Below, in pieces: positions 57,671 through 64,000 of a stretch of 64,000 bases of DNA. Below the pieces are notes generated by a model. That model was not told where the DNA came from and did no database searches. It saw only the letters and a list, made by a program, of their open reading frames with translations. This DNA comes from Blasia pusilla (taxonomy: Eukaryota; Marchantiophyta; Marchantiopsida; Blasiales): NCBI GenBank assembly GCA_050084515.1, contig CM114274.1, positions 27,776,001-27,840,000 of the forward strand, in the 5' to 3' direction. The first letter of the stretch is position 1. Each line of letters starts with the position of its first letter. The position numbers were made by a program, and so were the translations under genes.

Positions 57671-58400
57671 GAGTGTTGCGGTCTGAACTCACAGTTGATT
57701 GTTTTAGACTTAAGCGGATGAGAGAGTGAGAGAGAGAGAGAAAGAGAAGGGTATTGAGCAATGCAGCGGCGCCATAGTTCCTTCCAGGCTTGGTCGCATT
57801 GTCTTGAGCACGTATGTCACTGCCGCACGGGTGGGGTCCTGGGAACCGCACCAGTGGTCTGAGAAGCTAGCGAAATTTCAGCAGGCTCTTGGTTGAGTCG
57901 AAGGTGGGCTCTGGAAGTTGGCATTGTACGAGATTGATTCCGTGGATTCCCCCAACGCCTATGCTGCCGATTGCCCCTTAAAGGAAACGCTCATTTATAG
58001 ATATGTAAAGTTACGACGCCGCTGAATCACTAGGCTAAACAGAGGGAGAGATAACAGATTTGGCCGAGAAGAGTAGTGTTAAACCACAATCAGTTGCGCA
58101 CGAGCGTACGTTCAGCAGCTGTCGCTACACTATACTAGTGTCTGATTGTGTATATAATTGTCTTTGTAATGTTGGCTCCCTGAGTGATCCTAAGCCTTTG
58201 TTCCAAGAAGTTCAGGATTCCTGGTGGTCCAGGTCCTTACACCTCCCACCCTCAATCTCCTCGTCCGTTTGATGCTCTCTAGCAGCACATTAGGCTTAGT
58301 CAGTCGATAGACTCTAAAGATTTTCAACGATTTTTTCTTTGACAGTCCTGTTTGCTTTACATAATTAATTTCATGGCTTCGCTGGAAGTAAAATTTATTA
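57671..58400 (+). other. patellin 3' UTR (end approximate)
   Basis: Begins with a GA-rich tract (57,719-57,747). TATATAATTGTCTTTGTAATG at about 58,150-58,170 has the TGTAA-type composition of plant polyadenylation regions, suggesting an end near 58,190; this is inference. Confidence 0.4.
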
Positions 58401-59599
58401 TTGCAGTCTCATCATGGGTCGTGTATCACCGGTGTATGGTGATTGGAAGTGGATCTGCGAATGGTATTTTAGCATCGGCTGCTGCTGAAACTGAGTTCTA
58501 CATGTTCTTATGGTATCTTCGTCTCTAAAAATTTTGTCGCGTCATTTCTGCGTAATTTGAAAGTCCCACACAGCACCAACCACCCTCGCGAGTCACGACG
58601 ATGCCCACCCTAGCGTCATTTTGTTGTTTAAGCATTTATGGTGGGGACGAGCGGGATTGAATTCGAGTCAAAACTTTTTACAGCTGAAACCGGCGACGGA
58701 GTTACCATACCTACACACGAATAGTCGACACTTTACTTTGACTGATACGAAACAACGAAGCCTTACACCAATGAAGGCTTCGTTTGCGAATGCAGTGGGG
58801 TAGACATGGATTCCCTCTACGATTAAATATAAACGAGGTAACCTTGGAAGGTAGACCTTGCGCATCGACAAGTGAACATGCCTTACTCCATCGTCCTGGC
58901 GAATATCCAGGTAGAGTCGGCAGCTTTTTCCCAATTTACGGCTGAGTTAGAGCTGCACGGGCGGGGAATAAGAACGGCAATCGCCGAAGAAATGCGAACG
59001 TGTGACATAGCCTGCCGAGACTGGTGTCTGCCAACCAGGCGGGAATCCTGCAGCCGGCGTATCTCTTACGTCCAGGTTCCCGTAAGCCTCGGTAGTGCTA
59101 TCCACTGCTCTCATATTGGTTAAATATGGCGAAGGCTTCTTTCGTGAAATCCATTTGCGTGGACTTTGGTCGCATATGATTTTTTTTCGAAAGAAAACAT
59201 AATGCATAAGTAATCTGGTCGGGGTATTTTTTGAAATATTTTCCACACGGGCTAACATTTTGCCCGTCATTCCTCCAAGACTCTAAGTACCCGGGATGGC
59301 TCGACTATTATTAGCCCTATTAGATTTGAGTATAGCAGTCGCACGGACTCCCCCTCTATTTATAAAGGAGGAGGCCCTCGAGGGACGAGTGACGAGTGAC
59401 GCTGAACAGAAGAAGGGCATGGACCGCGATTATGCTGCACTCCGGAGATCAGGAGGTAGTCAATGCATGAGTGTACTTGCACAAGTTCAAAAACGAGTTT
59501 GAATTTAGAATAATAATGTCACAGCTTTTGTCGGTTGGGAGTGTGATTGAGTGAGACAGTGGGGCCTGCTCTTAGAACTCTCCACAATCTGGAAAGCTT
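58401..59599. other. gene-free stretch
   Basis: No recognised gene. Frames at 58,668-59,270 on both strands have no known motif. Confidence 0.45.
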
Positions 59600-60900
59600 T
59601 ACAGCTTGAAAGGCTACTCAACTGTAGCCAACACAGCGCAGCCTCCTCGCGCACTCAGGATTCTTTGGGTGGTCAACTCCGTCGAACCCGACTCGCACCT
59701 TAGAGAAGTAGGCCGAAAGCAGCTCTTCGGCCCAGACAAATAAAAGGATCCGCTCTGAAAAGCGCTCTGGGACTTGCGCACCAATCGCTTGTCTTTCTCG
59801 CAGGGGATCACGTTCTCTGTGCGGGTTTGACGAATCGAGCTCCGGGCACTCACTCCATCATTCTTCCCATCCGCCATGGATAATTTAGCATCCACCCTCC
59901 CCTTGGCGCTCAGGAACTCCCGGTGTCTAGAATTCAAAACCGCGGGCTCACTCGCTCGCTACCCCTATTCTAGCTGCCACCACAATAGCGCCTCCAGTAC
60001 TTTTCGTATCCTACCTAGACTGAACGAAACTCAATCACTCGGAGGAGTCTCGCGGACGGACGAACGGTGTCAAACCAAACAGTACCGATCTGTCACCGCA
60101 GTACAGCACGTCTGCCTGCCTGCCTAACTTTTGAAATCTGCTCGCTCGCTCGGCTGCCAGTCTGCCGGCCTGACTGCCTGACTGTCCTCATGACAGAAAC
60201 AGGGAGGCCAGGAGGCGGGCCTGGCCACGACCGTTGCGAACGCGAGGAGCAAACGGAGCAGATCCGTATCGCAGCCACAAATCTAGGGCGCAGCTGCGTC
60301 ACAGTTGGCAAGGCATCGGATCCCCCATGGCTCCGTCGAGGCAACGAAAACTACGTTGCTCTGAGCAGCGTCGGGTCGCGTCGCGACGGAGAGCGACTCT
60401 TTTCTTCATCCCACGATGATTATATCGGGCTCGTTTTGTCTTTGTTTTCTTACCGATCGGTCCCGCTCATTCAATGGCGGCGAGGGGAGGTAGGGATGGA
60501 GCCATCATCCCTCATTCGATCGTCTCTCTCCGGCCATGCCGCGTGCCGTACGAACCGATCTCAGCGGAGCACAGTCGCCTGTGCTCCGCTGCTTTACCTT
60601 TGAACCCTCCCTCATTCCTGATTTCTTCTCTGCCCTCCCCTTCCATCTTGTATCAGACATGAACTCGCACTCTGAATGAGCGAAAGTTCCTTCTGAACAG
60701 GGGATCGTAGTTCCATCGCTCCCTTGTCGCCCGAATGAATCGAAGGTTGGTAGAACGAGTAATTGTCGGGGTCGTCGATCGGCTCGTTGCATGTGGAGGC
60801 AGCTTAAGTCCAGATTCCGTCCAACCTCAGGAAGGACACGAAAGAGTTCACACACACCAATGAATGAACACGATTTTGACACAGGATATGAGTGCCAAAA
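59600..60900. other. GC-rich block, possible promoter or first exon
   Basis: GC-rich with CTGCCTGCCTGCCT and CTGACTGCCTGACTG tracts (60,113-60,186) like the patellin leader. On the minus strand an ATG at 59,877 opens MADGKNDG and is soon followed by a donor-like GA|GTGAGTG (about 59,850), which could be a first exon, but no second exon was found. Function unknown. Confidence 0.3.
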
Positions 60901-62935
60901 TCGGGCGAGTTCTTTTCAAATTTTTTGCTCTCATTTGTTTGAAAGCAACCGAGTTGACGAAGTTGATCCTTGTCAAATTGGAGAGCTGCTTGGGAGACTC
61001 CAAATATGAGCTTTGGAAGGAACTCCTTCCCTCCACCCAAACCGACTGAAGTCAAACATGAAGACCTGAGGGTTTGTCAAACCTTTTTCGCATGTCTACT
61101 TCGATAACTAATAAACGAGCGGGTATCCACTTCGTATCGAAGATGGTGAAGAAATGCTGGGTTTCGTTTTATTTTAAAAATTCAATCTGATTCATTGATA
61201 TTTCCCCCCTCTTCTCCTCCTTGAAACACCACATGAACGCATACCATGGTTTCTTCCCTCTCGAGTAATAATAAATAATGATACCCCTATTATTAGGAGG
61301 TTTCATCACTTTCATGGGACGAAGTTCGACGAACTACGGATGCCACATGTGATAGTGCGGGCTCGGTTTAAATGGGCATTCATTATCCTCAAAAACCACT
61401 ACTTCGTTTACGCACTCGCTTGTCAATACAACGTTCCCGAATCCCTAGACTCTTTCTACCCGATCCGACGATTTTCTTTTGTTTTGTTTTGTTTTTCGTA
61501 ATTCTCACAAAACATGAAGACTTTCAGAAAACTGCGCGACTTACTCCGTCCCTTGACAATTTTCGCACATTCTGTACGTCGTCACATGACTAACCCCATT
61601 AATCCATCCACGAGTTGTGATCTCCCGCCAAGACCAAAGAATGTTGGGGCAGGTACGAAAGCTAGCTACATATATGTGACTTCCCTCGCACAAGGTGTCG
61701 AGAAGTACCGGTATCTAAAGCTTGGCACATAAAAATAAAAGATGTCCAGTCATGTGGATCTAAAGTTCGGGCTTACGGATACTTGGATTCACACGTACGA
61801 CGAAAGCGACAAAGACGAAGCGAAAACGTTGAGTACGTCCAAAATGAGGTCCATGGTCTACGACTAAGAAAAGAAGAGTGGATAAGTTCAGAAGCAAGTA
61901 AAATAGGGGGCACGCGTCCGATTGAATTCTCTTCCATACAATATCGTAGAGCTTGGCTTATGAGTGGCACCCACGATTGCGCCCCCTCATGTTGCAGCTT
62001 CTAGACCGTTTATATAAAGGCACGCGTTGTGACATCACGGAATCGGCCGGGTCCAAGAGAGAGTTCTATAGAGGGAATGTTTCCTCGTTCACTTCCGACG
62101 CCCGAGTGTATCTTTCCCGCTGTTTCTAGTGAGGGTGTGGCCCACGTAAGGAATATCGAAGTCAATCGCATGGACGTGTGTGTGTGTGGCAAGATATGTT
62201 TCTTACGAGATAGCATCCATATCCACTTCCTTTCTTCCTAGGTATTCGGACGCTTGCGCTTGTGTGGAGCCCTCATTAATTCTTGTTGCTTTCTATCCAT
62301 TTGGAATCATGCTAGCTATTCTTCATGCGTGACTCTTTTGCCTTATCATGGGATCTATTAGTGCACATGCTACCTTTGGGAATGGAAAGAATGGCTTGGC
62401 ACTCCACCCAAACGCAAGAAACCTTATAGGTTTTTTTGGATTTTAAAATGTTTCTAAAGAACCTTAATAATATGAAACTTAACAAATTTAATACACTTGT
62501 GTCCTTTTTTGGGGTGGATTGTAAGGAGATGTTGGTGTATGCAAATATGGTCAAATAGCTCACATGATATATTGCATTGAGCTTGATCTACAATTGGATA
62601 AGATTCATGTGCTTTTTAGATAAGTTATTTTTTTTGGAGTTGCAATATGACACTCATTTGAGCAATCAAAGTAACTCAATATAAATTTGAGATTTGGTCC
62701 GTTGGAATCTTCATTATTTGGATTTTTTTTTTCATTCCTAGACCTTTTCACTTAGATATGTGGTTTTTTCTTTTTTTATTTTTCATTGTATTTTCATAGA
62801 TGGGATCAATGTTGGTTTGTTTCATGAATTTTATCTTTTGTGAAAATTTTGTGAGTTCATGATCATAGGCGCCAATTTTATGGGTTTATAATCAAGGAAT
62901 CACAAAGCTATTTTCTTCATAGAAAAGTTTGATTT
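60901..62935. other. gene-free stretch
   Basis: No recognised gene, RNA or mobile element. Becomes AT-rich after 62,280. Confidence 0.5.
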
Positions 62936-63093
62936 TGTCGTGCGCATACACATCGCTACAAAACATACATCTTTGTCACCGAATACACATACAAACATAC
63001 AAGATACCATACTAACTCATGGCATCTAACCATCGAGACAATCGAATACCAAAATATTTCTAATAAATCAAGGGTCTCTCAACAAGTATATAT

Positions 63094-63177
<84 letters not shown>

Positions 63178-63750
63178 GCTCTCTCTCACTCACTCATGTC
63201 AAACCCACTCTCCTAATGATAGGCTAGGGTTACTCACAAGGGGAAGAGGACCATAGTCCGCCGCCTCATGCCAAGAGGTTCAACAAAGAGAGAATGAGCT
63301 ATAAAGCTTTCTCTTCTTGGGTATACCCCTTTCCCTCTCCCAAGCTCTCTCCACGGTAAGCTATGCTCGTATGTAACCTCCTTGGCTCCTGATCAAAGGC
63401 CACTTTCAAAAGTGGAAAGTCAAATATACTCAAAACAAAAACCTACCCAAAATAATAAGTTTCTATAGATAGCTCCAAATGAGCTAAAACGAAGTAGAAA
63501 CCTACTCTCCTAGGTTACCTATAGCCTCAACATGTTATCCTCGACCTCTTGAGGCTGTCCTCCAATATCCTCGAAGGCACCCTACGATAAACTCATCGAT
63601 CCATCCTACAAGTCATGACAACTATCATGTGCATACACATCGGTACACAACATACATCGTTGCCACCAAGTACACATACAAACATGTAAGATACTATACT
63701 AACTCATGACATCCAACCATCGATACGATTGAGTACCAAAAGATCTCCAA
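62936..63750 (-). repeat. gypsy G5 3' LTR, about 815 bp
   Basis: Low end TGTCGTGCGCATACACATCG, matching G1 3,310. Both ends carry the ~130-bp repeat (62,936-63,066 and 63,623-63,750). 63,180-63,350 matches G1 3' LTR 3,480-3,665; 63,358-63,620 matches G1 5' LTR 10,770-11,000. A (TA)n tract interrupts it at 63,087-63,174. Confidence 0.78.
63087..63174. repeat. (TA)n microsatellite inside the G5 LTR
   Basis: About 88 bases of TA with a single phase break near 63,105. Confidence 0.95.
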
Positions 63751-64000
63751 TCGCCATCTAGTTGGTGATTAGGTCCCTCTAACTCCAAATAGCCACGTAC
63801 CATGACTACCTAGTATCTACTCTATGTACATCTTGGGTACATTCATCGTCCCCGAGGAACCCTAGTGAGTGGTGGCGTCAAACATGCCATGTGCCATCCT
63901 CTCCACATCCATCATAGACTAGCATCATGGCTATATCACGGGTAGAGGCACAGAACACGCAACGTAAGCATGCAAGAACTATTGCTAAGCTCAAATTGAT
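63751..64000 (-). pseudogene. PHD finger and 3' end of gypsy G5 (continues beyond window)
   Basis: Minus-strand reading from about 63,962 gives CVFCASTRDIAMMLVYDGCG, then after a one-base slip WHMACLTPPLTRVPRGR, a stop and MYPRCT ending near 63,825. These are the PHD ligands C-x2-C, (C)-x2-C, H-x2-C, (C)-x2-C, with the third and seventh Cys replaced by Tyr. The Trp-His-Met-Ala-Cys-Leu core and Pro-Pro-Leu loop are clear. The integrase should lie just beyond position 64,000. Confidence 0.8.

Noticed and set aside
59614-59937. 107-codon minus frame with MADGKNDG start
   Set aside because: No domain; only the possible donor after eight codons is of interest, and no second exon was found.

Overview
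The window is nuclear DNA of a land plant or close streptophyte relative. The evidence is one well-formed, intron-containing host gene of the plant-specific patellin family (SEC14 plus GOLD domains) in a large, gene-poor, repeat-filled landscape with Ty1/copia and Ty3/gypsy LTR retrotransposons. Short introns (about 105-355 bp), a 5' UTR intron and a GC-rich leader would fit a non-seed plant, but the sequence does not fix the species.

Layout. 1-3,309: a decayed Ty1/copia element on the minus strand, truncated by the window edge, whose LTR is flanked on both sides by inverted copies of the leader. 3,310-24,068: a nest of Ty3/gypsy elements of one unusual family. Copy G1 is 3,310-11,100 (minus), G2 11,290-17,287 (minus, split by a foreign LTR) and G3 19,910-24,068 (plus). 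A second LTR family (B) contributes two inverted 1.2-1.3 kb LTRs (14,428-15,698 and 18,678-19,909) and a gag gene. 24,069-31,097: AT-rich gene-free DNA with one GC-rich block (27.3-29.1 kb). 31,098-35,330: G4 (minus), a very decayed copy carrying two insertions of a short repeat. 35.3-53 kb: AT-rich gene-free DNA with microsatellites, candidate Helitron ends, hairpins and a dense cluster of nested palindromes near 44.6-44.9 kb. 53,060-53,667: three tandem ~212-bp units. 54.1-58.4 kb: the patellin gene (plus). 58.4-62.9 kb: no recognised gene, one GC-rich block. 62,936-64,000: G5 (minus), the LTR and 3' end of another gypsy copy.

Main discovery. The gypsy family encodes two chromatin domains not normally found in such elements. 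Between protease and reverse transcriptase lies a C5-cytosine DNA methyltransferase with motifs I, IV (Pro-Cys), VI (Glu-Asn-Val), VIII, IX and X in order. In G1 and G2 it is in the same reading frame as the protease, so it is part of the pol polyprotein. After integrase, where chromoviruses carry a chromodomain, three copies (G3, G4, G5) carry a PHD finger. The inferred ancestral order is gag (two zinc knuckles) - protease - unidentified linker - DNA methyltransferase - RT - RNase H - integrase - PHD finger, between ~0.73-0.83 kb LTRs that begin and end with the same ~130-bp sequence. All copies here carry stops and frameshifts, many explained by C-to-T or G-to-A transitions. Methyltransferase-bearing retrotransposons are known from dinoflagellates and the charophyte Klebsormidium. 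Having both a methylation writer and a PHD reader in one gypsy element of a plant-like genome is the observation most worth following up.
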